A stretch of 64,000 nucleotides of DNA from Larimichthys crocea (GCF_000972845.2 NC_040013.1:3710642-3774641), one strand, 5' to 3'; positions 53,350 through 64,000 are shown, counted from the first letter of the stretch. The notes: generated by a model not told the origin, from the sequence alone. Made by a program: numbers and translations.

Positions 53350-54388
53350 TCACGCCCTTTCACTTAGATTCTTCCCGCGACAGAGATGTGAGCTCACGCA
53401 CACGGCGATGCTGTAATTCTGTCCGTTGTTATTGTCCCAAAAAGGCTCGCCGTGCCCTCCTGGTATATAAATCAAACAGAATTCAATCTTCCTTTTGGCA
53501 TCAAGTACTTTGGGAACGGCAATGTCAAATTCAAAGATGTCTGTCTGAGGTCCCCCGAAGCGTTTCTGCAGATACGTGCAGGCCACGTCTCTGTAGCTCT
53601 GCCACGAGTCAAAGGTGACGCGTACACGCACATCCTTCCGGAAACTGAGGTTCCTGACTCGGACGGTGCCTTGGATGGCCTGTTCGTTGACACTGCAGTT
53701 CTCCAGGATAACCATGCTTTTTTCGAGCTTGGCACGGAAAGCCTGGAAATCTGCAGAGGGCTGCGGGAAGCCCAGTTTGAGCCGGGTTCCTGGGCAGCAG
53801 GTGCTGACGGTGCAGCTGTAGCCATCCTCTGTCATGCTTCCCAAGTCCTGCAGAGTTGGCAGGAGGTCGAGGTCAGCCTGCTCCTCTTCATCTGAGAACT
53901 CTCGCACGGCTGTTAGAGACAATCCCCTCGAGTCGGCGAAAACCACATGTTTGTTCTTGACCGGGAGCAAAACATCATCGTCGTCCAAGTCGTCCAAGAA
54001 AAATGGCACAGGGTGTGTCAGATAGGCTTGGCTCAACATGTCTGAGGGCAGCTGATCTGAAACTGGAGGACGGATGCAAGGACGCTGAGGCTTCAGGATG
54101 GGAACCCAAACATGAGGACACAGTTGTTTACGTTGGTTCAAGAAGAGTCTGACGGCGATCTCTGCGAGTCCTGCCGACTGGGCCGTTGATCTGAGGCCAA
54201 CCATCGGCAGGACCCTTGAAAGAAAACAAAGATCTTCAATAAAAATGCAGCCCGAGAAGAGTGATTGAACTTTTGTGTATACTGTCATTGTGCCGTTATT
54301 GAGCTGTGGGGTGCTTTATTAAAAGAATAGCACAAGACAATGCACCTCACACTGTTTGAAATGCTTACGTCGTGCTGGACATCTCCAT
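53350..54388 (-). CDS. ppp1r3c: PPP1R3C-type glycogen-targeting subunit of protein phosphatase 1 (complete)
   Basis: These subunits hold protein phosphatase 1 on glycogen particles, so that glycogen synthase is dephosphorylated and switched on. Two coding exons, 54,369-54,388 (MEMSST plus a split codon) and 53,350-54,214, join in frame to 294 residues. The PP1-docking RVxF-type motif is KHVVF at about 95-99, followed by ADSRGLSLTAVREFSDEEE, very close to the PPP1R3C version. A CBM21 glycogen-binding domain spans about 156-275 (FPQPSADFQAF, GTVRVRNLSF, VRVTFDSWQSY, IEFCLIYI, and WDNNNGQNY at 266-274). The N-terminal AEIAVRLFLNQ also fits PPP1R3C. It ends soon after the CBM21, shorter than human PPP1R3C (317). 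PPP1R3B or a fish-specific 3C paralogue (3C2) are alternatives; which of the duplicates it is cannot be told here. It is convergent with phyhip. Confidence 0.88.
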
Positions 54389-54445
54389 CCTGGCAGTTTG
54401 GTGTTGAGTGATGGGGATATTATCCTCAATGTGTGATTGGAGATC

Positions 54446-54700
54446 TAGAAAATGAAATATTAAACTGCATGTCAGACAGCAACAAACGGTATTTTGATCA
54501 TTTGATTGCAAAATCATTGTTGTGCATTAGAAATCTCACAGAAATGAGTCTCAGATATTTACTTACAAACTCCCATGAACAGCAAGTTGTCGTCTGTAGT
54601 CTGTCATCCCTTCGCCTGCAGGAGAATGTGGCCCTGGATCCTATTTATACCACCACACGTTACGTTGTATACTCCACCCTATCTTCTCTCCTGACCAATC
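54446..54700 (-). promoter_or_regulatory. Promoter and 5' non-coding exon of the PPP1R3C-type gene
   Basis: On the minus strand an inverted CCAAT box (plus-strand CCAAT at 54,695-54,699) precedes a TATA box, TATAAATA, at 54,642-54,649. Start of transcription is expected near 54,615. The 5' exon ends GGGAGTTT before a consensus donor GTAAGTAAA at 54,566, and the next exon begins after TTTTCTAG at 54,446 and carries the ATG at 54,388. The same arrangement is preserved in the copy at 59,236-59,370. Confidence 0.65.
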
Positions 54701-55751
54701 AGCTGAGTCTTCTGTTCTTCTATTATTGTTTTAGATCTCCATAAAACATAAATTTCAGATCATATAGCAGCAATCCTTACATTTAACTTCTATATTTGAC
54801 TGTCAGATCAAAAACTGGTGTCCGGTGCTGATGTGCTGATTTACTGTATGTAATTCTGGACTGCATTATGGAAACTATTCCAGTAATCCCCGGCCTCTAT
54901 TCTCAGACTCGTCAATGGTCACATCCCAACGAGGCGTGGGCTTAGATCCAAGTCCTCCGATAAGCTGGCTCCGGTCCTGAAGCTTGGCATGACTGCTGCC
55001 CCACAGTTGACCAGCATGTGCGACGCTGAGGAGAGCCGGATTACAAACCGCTCGCAGCATGCAGGGGAACGTGTTCAAGAATGAATCCGAGTACGTGTAT
55101 CGAGTTACATGAAAGGTGGACCAGAACGACTCCATGAGAGATATTTGGACAGTTGCTTTCATAAAAATCACAGCAGTTCAGTCATTTACAAAAGTTTTTA
55201 TTCTTTTCAAATCAACATTTTCAGCCCTGCTCTCATTCTCCAGCACGAATAAGAGCATCCGCGTGTTATCGGAGTGCCTGTCCTGGTTGCAGGCCTCGAT
55301 ATTAACTAGATCAGCAGTGCAGTTCACAAGACAAGTCAGCTGACACGTGGCTGTTTTGTGAGGCCCACTCAGTCCATTATTATCAGCTCCAATTACCTGG
55401 GCAACAATAAGCGCTGATTGCTCCCTCTGAAACGCTTACATAACACTACTGCAACCATTATGTCTCAGAGAGGACGATGCTCCACACACTCACAGGTGAA
55501 GAGTTATCAGGATTTCTATCATTTAAATGTGAAATATGACATGAATCCGTGCTTCTTTGACATGGTGAGAACTGGACTGATGAAATTTCACCTTTGGGAC
55601 ATTTGATGCATCTCGTTATCGAGCAGCTTGAGGGGGAAGAGGCATCTTGGATGAAGTAACTCCCAAGTCTCACAAACACCAACACACACAGAATACATTA
55701 CGATTATGTAACCGAACTTATGTTACGACATGATTGAAAAACAAAAACAGC

Positions 55752-55833
55752 AGCAGCTGCTGCTGCAGCAGCTTCGGTGAGCAGGGTTCGTTAGCAGCTG
55801 CTGCTGCAGCAGCTTCGGTGAGCAGGGTTCGTT
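55752..55833. repeat. Two 41-bp tandem units (CTG/CAG plus GGTGAGCAGGGTTCGTT)
   Basis: The units 55,752-55,792 and 55,793-55,833 are identical. Each holds AGCAGCTGCTGCTGCAGCAG, itself a palindrome, followed by CTTCGGTGAGCAGGGTTCGT. The other copy at about 60,391-60,436 has a single, degraded unit. Confidence 0.85.
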
Positions 55834-55873
55834 CTTCACTCTGCACTTATCACAATGCCAGGAATGAAGTGGC

Positions 55874-55876
<3 letters not shown>

Positions 55877-55904
<28 letters not shown>
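55877..55904. repeat. GT microsatellite
   Basis: About 14 GT repeats, also present at about 60,476-60,504 in the second copy. Confidence 0.9.
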
Positions 55905-56023
55905 CCACAAGTTAGTCCTCGATCCTGACAGCAGTCAGAAATCAGGTGAGTTTCCAGACGTGATCTCTGCAGGTTGATCTTCCTCTGACCTGATCTGTAA
56001 CATGAAAAAAACGACTGTGTTAT

Positions 56024-56029
56024 TTTATT
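56024..56029 (-). terminator. Candidate polyadenylation signal of gins4
   Basis: AATAAA on the minus strand about 175 bases beyond the gins4 stop codon. Confidence 0.5.
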
Positions 56030-56201
56030 GTAGTTTATATAAAAGAGATGCTTTGCTTTCATAATCTGTTACTAAGAGACAATGAACACTGCGGGGGCTA
56101 AAAAATAAATCCAGATGTCAGCTGCTTATGTAAGATCTGCAGGAAAGAATTAGCAGATGTTTGCGAGGGCGGTGTTGAACCTCGTTACTCACCTCTTGCG
56201 T

Positions 56202-57085
56202 TCATATTAATTGCACGGCTCCACTTGAAACAAGTGGAGCTATAGTTCGATACCGCATCAGATGCTGAGAGCCTTCTTCCAGATCCACGACATACTCCCT
56301 GAAACAAGAGAGGTCGAGATGATTATCGGTTCTTTCTTTCTGTATCTATGGCAGGAAAATGTGACAGCAGCTGCGTGTGACGTAGTAACGCTGCCACCTA
56401 GTGGGTGATATGTACCTCTGATCATCTGTCTCAGGCTCCACCAAGATGTTCTCCTGCCTCTCCTTCACCCGCAGGAACACAAAGGAGTCCAAGCAGGGCT
56501 CGGGCACTGCGATTACACGAGAACACGTGAGGATTCAGCGTGACCGTCAGTGGAAATGTCAGCGCAAATGTCACCATCTGCCGGCGCATGCCGACAGCAG
56601 TATTTAGAGCACGGGTCATCCGAGCGTGTGAGAGAGAGATACCTGCTTTGAGCATGTCCACTGTCTGCAGGTTGGGGGGCATGCGCTTCAGCGCCACAGC
56701 CTTCAGGTACGTCTCCGTCATGGCGTAGTACCTGTGTGCCAGATGAACATGTGTCACAGCAGCTGTGCTTTCAGCTCTGAGCTCATCTCACTGTACTCAC
56801 TCTTTGGCAAAGGCGAACTCCTCGGGCGACAGCAGCGACGGATCGCCCTCACCTCGAGACTTTTCTCTCTCCAGGACGTGCGGGAAGAACTTCTCGATCT
56901 AGACGCACAGAGGTCAGACGATTATTTCACGGGAGTTTTGCACTGTTTGTGTCGTCGAGCCCGGGCCTTACCTTCTGCAGACGGGAGCGCAGGTAGCTGC
57001 TGAGCACGAAGCGGATCCGGTCGATCTCCATGCGATGGATGCCGGCCTTCGCGTCGCCTTTCGTCACCCGCTGCAGGTTGGCTTC
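56202..57085 (-). CDS. gins4: gins4 (SLD5), GINS complex subunit 4, C-terminal five exons
   Basis: GINS4 is one of four subunits of GINS, which with MCM2-7 and CDC45 forms the replicative helicase in the nucleus. Exons: 56,972-57,085, 56,801-56,898, 56,643-56,731, 56,416-56,506 and 56,202-56,298. They total 489 bases in continuous phase, giving 162 residues to the TGA. Recognisable blocks are HRMEIDRIRFVLSSYLRSRL, IEKFFPHVLEREK, LSPEEFAFAKE, ETYLKAVALKRMPPNLQ, LDSFVFLRVKERQENILVEP, then EYVVDLEEGSQHLMRYRTIA and the family C-terminus SSGAVQLI. Human GINS4 has 223 residues, so about 60 N-terminal residues are missing. I did not find them between 57,086 and the gap, so the first exon(s) should lie in or beyond the gap. 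Confidence 0.93.
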
Positions 57086-57136
57086 CTGTCGGAGGAAAAG
57101 GTCAGGACACCGTCAGGAATTATTAGAGTTTATTGT

Positions 57137-57200
57137 GGCTCGGAGGTAGAGCGGCGGAGAGGATCGGCGGTTCGAACCCCGGCTCGGGCAAAGATACTGT
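57137..57200 (+). mobile_element. tRNA-derived SINE fragment
   Basis: The sequence has an A-box-like TGGCTCGGAGGTAGAGCGG and a B-box GGTTCGAACCCC, then GGGCAAAGATACTG, the order found in a common teleost SINE. It lies in the first visible gins4 intron. The second copy is at about 61,697-61,762. Confidence 0.6.
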
Positions 57201-57972
57201 GGTTTGACCTGAGGGTGACATAGGCTCCGATATTTTCTCCTTTTGTATCATTACGTATAGTTTCGTCTAGTTCAGTTCGTTATGTTCTGCCAATTTAAGT
57301 TTATTTAATAAACTTCATAAAACTCGACATTCCCTTTAAAAATAACAGCCGGCTCGTACTGTGACACGTTAAATTTCAGAGTCTGGTTGGATTACATGTC
57401 CACTGTATCGATTGTTCTGATTAGTATCAAACCTTTGTCTCACGGTGGTGAAGTAAACATTCGTGCGGCGGCGAGGTCGGTGCCTGATCAGAAGTGTTTT
57501 CAAAACAGTCGGTTTCGGTTTTTCCACCTCCGACGAAGAGCGGCGCACACCTAACATCCGTCAGACTTGTCGCGTTGCTGCGTCAGACTGAGATTCTTCT
57601 GAACTGGCAGAGTAATAACACGCCGCGCAGCAGACTGCAGGACGAGGTAGATTCCAGCTGCCCTGCACATCATTTACATAAAAGTTTTAAATCACACTCT
57701 GATGCCACGACGGAGCGCGAGTCACAGCTGTCTGCCCGCTGTACCCAGAGCTGCTGCTGCTGCTGCTTGAGTCATACATCATGTAGCAGGTTTCATTTTC
57801 TCTGAAAATAAGATCAGGTGCTGACATATAAAAGACAGACTGTTCTCTCTCACAACCTTTCAAGTGTTAAAAACATCATATTACAGTTATTTTGACAGAT
57901 ATTATGATTGTAATGTGATCGGAAATGATCATTTCCGCGTCACAATTTTACCTTTCACTGAAAAAACACGAG

Positions 57973-58038
57973 TCAAATCACGACAGTGTGACATTTGTCG
58001 GGGTCTGTACCAAGAAATGTCACACTGTCGTGATTTGA
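57973..58038. repeat. Perfect 24-bp inverted repeat with 18-base loop
   Basis: Arm 57,973-57,996 (TCAAATCACGAC...GACATTT) is the exact reverse complement of 58,015-58,038. The loop is GTCGGGGTCTGTACCAAG. A transcript of either strand would fold into a strong stem. The copy near 62,513 lacks most of the right arm. Confidence 0.9.
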
Positions 58039-58275
58039 ATCGTTTTTTTGTCACATGGTTTCTTACATCTGGAGGAGAAGATCCGTAGGTCAGGACATAG
58101 TGAATATTTTAGACCTCACTGTTGTGATATTACTGAAAATATTACAATTTAATCTAACTCAGGTCTCAGATTCCTCCCCCGTTTAATGTGGCATTAAAAG
58201 TTTGTCATCAGACATGGTAAACTGTATTTATACAAAGCCCCTTTCTAGTCTTCGGGAGCAGTTTGAGGTTCAGTT

Positions 58276-58375
58276 AGGGCTGCACGATATGGACTATAAC
58301 CAATATCTCGATATTTTTAAGCCTTATCACGATACACGATATATCTCTCGATATTTTTATTTCTCCTGTAAATCA
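58276..58375. mobile_element. GGGCTGCACGATA-type repeat
   Basis: GGGCTGCACGATATGG followed by alternating CGATA/TATCG sequence is a common teleost non-autonomous element end; only part is clear. The second copy is at about 62,773-62,870. Confidence 0.45.
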
Positions 58376-59110
58376 CCATGAATGTTAAATTCAACCCTTT
58401 GATGCAAAAAATAACATCAGTATGATGATTCAAGTAGATTAGTAACGGCTGCGCTGCGTTTTAGCTGCGTCCTCTCGGACCGGGCGCGTCTCGGCAGCGT
58501 TCACGCGAGAATCCTGGACGTACGCGAGACCCCGTGATAAACAGTGTATAAAGAAAACAACAACAACAACAAACAGCTGACTTTGCTTCTCCGACGTGGA
58601 GGAGATTATAAAAAGCATCTGTTGTGTCATAAATGATTGTGTGTTGTTCCACGTCAACAATCAGTCTCATCGTCTCATGTTGAGACCCTTTGATCGATCT
58701 TTGATCACCTGGTGTCACCGGTCGTGACGTAACGTTGATGTGAAGTTGTAAAAAGCTACATGAACTGCGTATTGTGTTTTATTTTGAAAGGGGGCGGAAG
58801 TTTATTACGTTGATCCTGTGTCGGATTTTCTGTCTGGTGCGAAGTGCTCTGTTAAAATTTACGACGTCAAAAACAGAAATGTTACGGACGCGAGAGACGC
58901 TTCTGTGTGAGTGCTCTCATTGATTAGACTGGCAGCGATCAGCTCCGGAGAGGGCCTCGTCTCTCCTCACTTGATACAAAAAGTAGTTTTGTTTTCTGGG
59001 TGGGCGGGGAATAAATGCGTGCTGTGAGGAGTGAGGGACACAGGCAAAACTCCGGAGAATTAAATGCCGACTAGGGATGTAACGATACACTCAACTCACA
59101 ACTCGATTCG

Positions 59111-59120
59111 NNNNNNNNNN
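59111..59120. other. Assembly gap (10 N)
   Basis: Ten undetermined bases join block C to its noisy copy C'. The sequence to the right restarts at a position equivalent to about 54,470. Confidence 0.99.
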
Positions 59121-59235
59121 AAACTGCATGGTCAGACAGCACAAACGGTATTTTGTCATTTGATTCAAAATCATTGTTGTGCATTAGAAACCTCACAAAA
59201 TGAGTCTCAGTATTTACTTACAAACTCCCATGAAC

Positions 59236-59370
59236 AGCAAGTTGTCGTCTGTAGTTGTCATCCCTTCGCCTGCAGGAGAATGTGGCCCTGGATCCTATTT
59301 ATACCACCACAGTTACGTTGTATACTCCACCCTATCTTCTCTCCTGACCAATCAGCTGAGTCTTCTGTTC
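59236..59370 (-). promoter_or_regulatory. Second copy of the PPP1R3C-type promoter
   Basis: The minus-strand TATAAATA (59,296-59,303), the inverted CCAAT box (about 59,348) and the downstream donor GTAAGTAAA are all conserved, although the gene body itself is not in this copy. Confidence 0.55.
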
Positions 59371-60473
59371 TTCTATTATTGTTTTAGATCTCCATAAAAC
59401 ATAAATTTCGATCATATAGCAGCCATCCTTACATTTAACTTCTATATTTGACTGTCAGATCAAAAACTGTGTCCGGTGCTGATGTGCTGATTTACTGTAT
59501 GTAATTCTGATGCATTATGGAAACTTTCCCGTAATCCCCGGCCTCTATTCTCAGACTCGTCAATGGTCACATCCCACGAGGCGTGGGCTTAGATCCAAGT
59601 CCTCCGATAAGCTGGCTCCGTCCTGAGCTTGGCATGCTGCTGCCCCACAGTTGACCAGCATGTGGACGCTGAGGAGAGCCGGATTACAAACCGCTCGCAG
59701 CATGCAGGGGAACGTGTTCAAGAAGACCGAGTACGTGTATGAGTTACATGAAGGTGGACAGAACGACTCCATGAGAGATATTTGGACAGTTATGGCGCTC
59801 ACTGATGTCATTTCAGAAAAATCACAGCAGTTCAGTCATTTACAAAGTTTTTATTCTTTTCAAATCAACATTTTCAGCCCTGCTCTCATTCTCCGCACGA
59901 ATAGAGCATCCGCGTGTTATCGGAGTGCCTGTCCTGGTTCAGGCCTCGATATTAACTAGATCAGCAGTGCAGTTCACAAGACAAGTCAGCTGACACGTGG
60001 CTGTTTTGTGAAGCCCACTCAGTCCATTATTATCGGCTCCAATTACCTGGGCAACAATAAGCGCTGATTGCTCCCTCTGAAACGCTTCATAACACACTGC
60101 AACCATTTGTCTCAGAGAGGACGATGCTCCCACACACACTCACAGGTGAAGAGTTATCAGGATTTCTATCATTTAAATGTGAAATATGACTGATCCGTGC
60201 TTCTTTGACATGGTGAGAACTGGACTGATGAAATTTCACCTTGGGACATTTGAGCATCTTGTTATCGGCAGCTTGAGGGGGAAGAGGCATCTTGGATGAA
60301 GTAACTCCCACAGTCTCACCAAAACACCAACACACACAGATACATTAATTATGTAACGAACTTATGTTACGACATGATTAAAAACACAAAAACAGCAGCA
60401 GCTGCTGGCCGCCAGCCTCGGTGAGAGGTTCGTTCTTCACTCTGCACTTTCACAATGCCAGGAATGAAGTGGC

Positions 60474-60504
<31 letters not shown>

Positions 60505-60795
60505 CCACACGTTAGTCCTCGATCCTGACAGCAGTCAGAATCAGGTGAGTTTCCAGACGTGATCTCTGCAGGTTGATCTTCCTCTGACCTGATCTGTAAC
60601 ATGAAAAAAACGACTTGTTATTTATTGTAGTTTATATAAAAGAGGATGCTTTGCTTTCATAATCTGTTACTAAGACAATGAACACTGTCGGGGGCTAAAA
60701 AATAAATCCAGATGTCAGCTGCTTATGTAAGTCTGCAGGAAAGAATTAGCAGATTTTGTGAGGGCGGTGTTGAACCTCGTTACTCACCTCTGTGT

Positions 60796-61650
60796 TCTAT
60801 TAATTGCACGGCTCCACTTGAAACAAGTGGAGCTATAGTTCGATACCGCATCAGATGCTGAGAGCCTTCTTCCAGATCCACGACATACTCCCTGAAACAA
60901 GAGAGGTCAGATGATTATCGGTTCTTTCTTGATCTATGGCAGGAAAATGTGACAGCAGCTGCATGTGACGTAGTAACCGCCACCTAGTGGGTGAATGTAC
61001 CTCTGCTATCTGTCTCAGGCTCCACCAAGATGTTCTCCTGCCTCTCCTTCACCCGCAGGAACACAAAGGATCCAAGCAGGCTCGGGCACTGCGATTACAC
61101 GAGAACACGTGAGGAGCGGTGACCGTCAGTGGAAATGTCAGCGCAAATGTCACATCTGCCGGCGCATGCCGACAGCAGTATTTAGAGCACGGGTCATCCG
61201 AGCGTGTGAGAGAGAGATACCTGCTTTGGCATGTCCACTGTCTGCAGGTTGGGGGGCATGCGCTTCCGCCCACACCTTCAGGTACGTCTCCGTCATGGCG
61301 TATACCTGTGTGCCAGTGACATGTGTCACAGCAGCTGTGCTTTCAGCTCCGAGCTCATCTCACTGTACTCACTCTTTGGCAAGGCGAACTCCTCGGGCGA
61401 CAGCAGCGACGGATCGCCCTCACCCTCGAGCTTTTCTCTCTCCAGGCGTGCGGGAGAACTTCTCTGACTAGACGCACCGAGGTCAGACGATTATTTCACG
61501 GAGCTTCGCACCTCTCTTGTGTCGTCGAGCCCGGCCTTACCTTCTGCAGAGGGAGCGCAGGTAGCTGCTGAGCACGAAGCGGATCCGGTCGATCTCCATG
61601 CGAGGATGCCGGCCTTCGCGTCGCCTTTCGTCACCCGCTGCAGGTTGGCT
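60796..61650 (-). pseudogene. Second, frameshifted copy of the gins4 exons
   Basis: All five exons recur at about 61,539-61,650, 61,370-61,463, 61,219-61,304, 61,003-61,091 and 60,798-60,893. Each has one or more indels, and the stop codon context is altered by a lost base (GTGCAATTAATAGAAC instead of ...AATATGAAC). It is probably an uncorrected allele. Confidence 0.75.
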
Positions 61651-63372
61651 TCCTGTCGGAGGAAAAGGTCAGGACACCGTCAGGAATTATTAGAGTTTAT
61701 TGTGGCTCGGAGGTAGAGCGGCGGAGATGATCGGCGGTTCGACCCCGGCGCAAAGATACTGTGGTTGACCTGAGGGTGACAGGCTCCCTATTTTCTCCTT
61801 TTGTATCATTACGTTAGTTTCGTCTAGTTCAGTTCGTTATGTTGTGCCAATTTAAGTTTATTTATTAAACTTCATAAAACTCGACTTCCCTTTAAAAATA
61901 AACAGCCGGCTCGTACTGACACGTTAAATTTCAATCTGGTTGGATTACATGTCCACTGTATCGATTGTTCTGATTAGTATCAAACCTTTGTCTCCCGGTG
62001 GTGAAGTAAACATTCGTGCGGCGGCGAGGTCGGTGCCTGATCAGAAGTGTTTTCAAAAAACGTCGGTTTCGGTTTTTCCACCTCCGACAAGAGCGGCCGC
62101 ACACCTAACTCCGTCGACTTGTCGCGTTGCTGCGTCAGACTGAGATTCTTCTGAACTGGCAGAGTAATAACACGCGCGCGCAGACCTGCAGGACCAGGTA
62201 GTTCCAGCTGCCCTGCACATCATTTACATAAAAGTTTTAATCACACTCTCGATGCCACGACCGAGCGCGGTCACAGCTGTCTGCCCGCTTACCCAGAGCT
62301 GCTGCTGCTGCTTGAGTCATACATCATGTAGCAGGTTCATTTTCTCTGAAAAAAAGATCAGGTGCTGACATATAAAAGACAGACTGTTCTCTCTCACAAC
62401 CTTTCAAGTGTTAAAAACATCATATTACAGTTATTTTGACAGATATTATGATTGTAATGTGTCGGAAATGATCATTTCCGCGTCACATTTTACCTTTCAC
62501 TGAAAAAACACGAGTCAATCACGACGTGTGACATTTGTCGGGGTCTGTACACAACAAATGTCACATGGTTTCTTACTCTGGGGGAAGATCCGTAGGTCAG
62601 GACATAGTGAATATTTTAGACCTCACTGTTGTGATATTACTGAAATATTACATTTAATCTAACTTGGTCTCAGATTCCTCCCCCGTTTAATGTGGCATTA
62701 AAAGTCATCAGACATGGTAACTGTATTTATATAAAGCCCCTTTCTGTCTTCGGGAGCGTTTGAGTTCAGTCAGGGCTGCACGATATGGCCTATAACCAAT
62801 ATCTCGTATTTTAAGCTATATCGCGATACACGATATATATCTCGATATTTTATTTCTCCTGTAACATCCCATGAATGTTAATTCACCTTGATGCAAAAAA
62901 TAACAATCATATGATTCAGTAGATTAGTAACGGCTGCCTTTTATGCCGCGTCTTTACCGCGGGCGTCGTCTGGCAGCGTTCACGCGGAGATCCTGGACTA
63001 CCGAGACCCCACGATAAACTGTGATAAAGAAAAACAACAACAAAACAGCTGACTTTGCTTCTCCGACGTGGAGGAGATTATAAAAGCATTGCTGTGTGCA
63101 TAAAGATTGTGTGTTGTTCCACTTCAACATTATCTAGTCTCTCGTTGAGACCCTTTGATCGATCTTGATCACCTGGCGGTGCCACCGGTCATGACGTAAC
63201 GTTGGTGTGAAGTTGTAAAAAGCTACATGAACTGAGTATTGTATTTTATTTTGAAAGGGGGCGGAAGTTTATTACGTTGATCCTGTGTTGGATTTCCTGT
63301 CTGGTGCGATCTGCTCTGTTGAAATTTACGACGTCAAAAACAGAAATGCTACGGACGTGAGAGACGCTTCTG

Positions 63373-64000
63373 TTTTTTTGTTCACAATACGATTTTTAAA
63401 AAATCAAAATGAGCTGCAGACAAATTATGACCAAATAAATTTTAAACTTTTTATTTGTAGGAAAAAAAAAATCTCTCTTTACAAAAACTCTCAAACTGTT
63501 TGTGTTCTCTTATAAAAAGTGCAACTTACATCTTAAACAACAAAACACACGACAGATATCTCACAGTAAACTGCTGTTAACTGCTGTGATGTGCAGTTTT
63601 CGCTCACGAGGCGTAACCAGGGCTCTAAATTAACTTTTTGATCACCAGCCAATGTGCCTGGTAAGTTTTGTACATAACAATAAAATAAAAACACTAAAAC
63701 TTGGAGTGGGCGAAAGCCAGACACAGAAAAAGCAAAGAGAATCCTGTGGATTTTCAAAATAAAATACCCCATGCAAACTGCCAGTCGTAAAAATAGATAA
63801 AAGCGAAACTAACTAACTACGTAACATGTTTACACATGTAGAAGCATGTTTAGAAGAACATACACCGGGAAAATGTCCAAATCTGAGCAAGTAAACAAAC
63901 ACGCCACGCTCACGCCAAGAATCGCGATTCGTTTTTTCCGTCAACCGATGCGAGTCGTCACGCATTTGTACCGATTTTTAAATCGTGTCACGACGCATCC
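63373..64000. other. Repeat-like sequence specific to the right edge
   Basis: After the point of divergence the sequence reads AT-rich with CACAATACGATTTTT and ends with AGAATCGCGATTCG and CGATTTTTAAATCG, which resemble the interior of the ATGTAACGATACACT-type fish repeat that begins at 59,072 in the other copy. No exon, in particular no gins4 first exon, was recognised. Confidence 0.4.

Larger units (their letters stand above)
54720..56201. other. Spacer between PPP1R3C-type gene and gins4
   Basis: Mostly unique sequence upstream of the PPP1R3C-type promoter and downstream of gins4. It contains a 41-bp tandem repeat at 55,752-55,833, a GT run at 55,877-55,903 and a gins4 polyadenylation signal near 56,024. 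No gene was recognised. Confidence 0.55.
57086..59110. other. gins4 intron/upstream sequence with repeats
   Basis: This holds a tRNA-type SINE fragment (57,137-57,200), a CTG run near 57,754, a perfect hairpin (57,973-58,038), a repeat beginning GGGCTGCACGATATGG near 58,278 with CGATA-rich interior, and, at the gap edge, TAGGGATGTAACGATACACT (59,072-59,091), the start of another common fish repeat. No coding exon was recognised. Confidence 0.5.
59121..63372 (+). other. Block C': direct, indel-rich copy of 54,470-58,905
   Basis: Order and orientation follow the first copy: PPP1R3C-type promoter, 41-bp unit, GT run, gins4 exons, SINE, hairpin remnant and CGATA repeat. Differences are mostly one-base losses, as in A' and B'. 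The two copies part company at CGCTTCTGTG (58,905) versus CGCTTCTGTTTTTTT (63,372). Confidence 0.85.

Noticed and set aside
53452..53895. 147-codon open frame on the plus strand
   Set aside because: Antisense shadow of the PPP1R3C-type coding exon; no recognisable domain.
55752..55833. Tandem repeat considered as a repeat-spacer array
   Set aside because: There are only two directly adjoining units with no spacers, in a vertebrate genome.
57137..57210. tRNA-like sequence with A and B boxes
   Set aside because: It does not fold with a proper acceptor stem and is followed by the tail of a common fish SINE, so it is a SINE fragment and not a tRNA gene.

Overview
The window is genomic DNA from a bony fish, most likely a percomorph teleost. 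Split vertebrate genes with GT/AG introns are present. Their predicted proteins match GPAT4, POLR3D, PHYHIP, a PPP1R3C-type subunit and GINS4. The non-coding DNA is full of repeats typical of fish: a Tc1 remnant, hAT and other miniature elements, L2-like LINE ends, a tRNA-type SINE and many microsatellites. No bacterial, viral or CRISPR-type locus is present.

The scaffold is not a simple linear locus. Read against itself it falls into blocks. A (about 1-16,540) carries gpat4 (minus strand, 3' end off the window) and an intact polr3d (minus). B' (about 16,540-25,142) is an inverted, indel-rich copy of B and carries only a broken copy of phyhip coding exon 1. A 10-N gap follows (25,143-25,152). 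A' (25,153 to about 42,245) is a direct, indel-rich copy of A, from roughly base 330 onward. B (about 42,245-49,690) is the clean copy of the phyhip upstream region and first coding exon. C (49,690-59,110) holds the rest of phyhip (plus), a PPP1R3C-type gene (minus) and the 3' five exons of gins4 (minus). A second 10-N gap follows (59,111-59,120). C' (59,121 to about 63,372) is a noisy direct copy of 54,470-58,905, and 63,373-64,000 runs into different, repeat-like sequence.

The simplest reading is one locus in the order gpat4(-) - polr3d(-) - phyhip(+) - ppp1r3c-like(-) - gins4(-), with second-haplotype or poorly corrected contigs scaffolded in beside the good ones. Most differences between copies are one-base indels that break exons, as in uncorrected long reads. 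A few are real-looking structural differences: a 248-bp element with a clean empty site, a roughly 1-kb internal duplication, a LINE tail, a 31-bp deletion in a hairpin, and possibly an inversion.

The five genes do not form a pathway. GPAT4 makes lysophosphatidic acid at the ER, POLR3D is an RNA polymerase III subunit, PHYHIP is a neuronal FN3-domain protein, the PPP1R3C-type protein brings protein phosphatase 1 to glycogen, and GINS4 is part of the replicative CMG helicase. The neighbour pairs GPAT4/GINS4 and PHYHIP/POLR3D are known from human 8p, which supports the gene calls. I found no convincing new biological system; the points of interest are structural.
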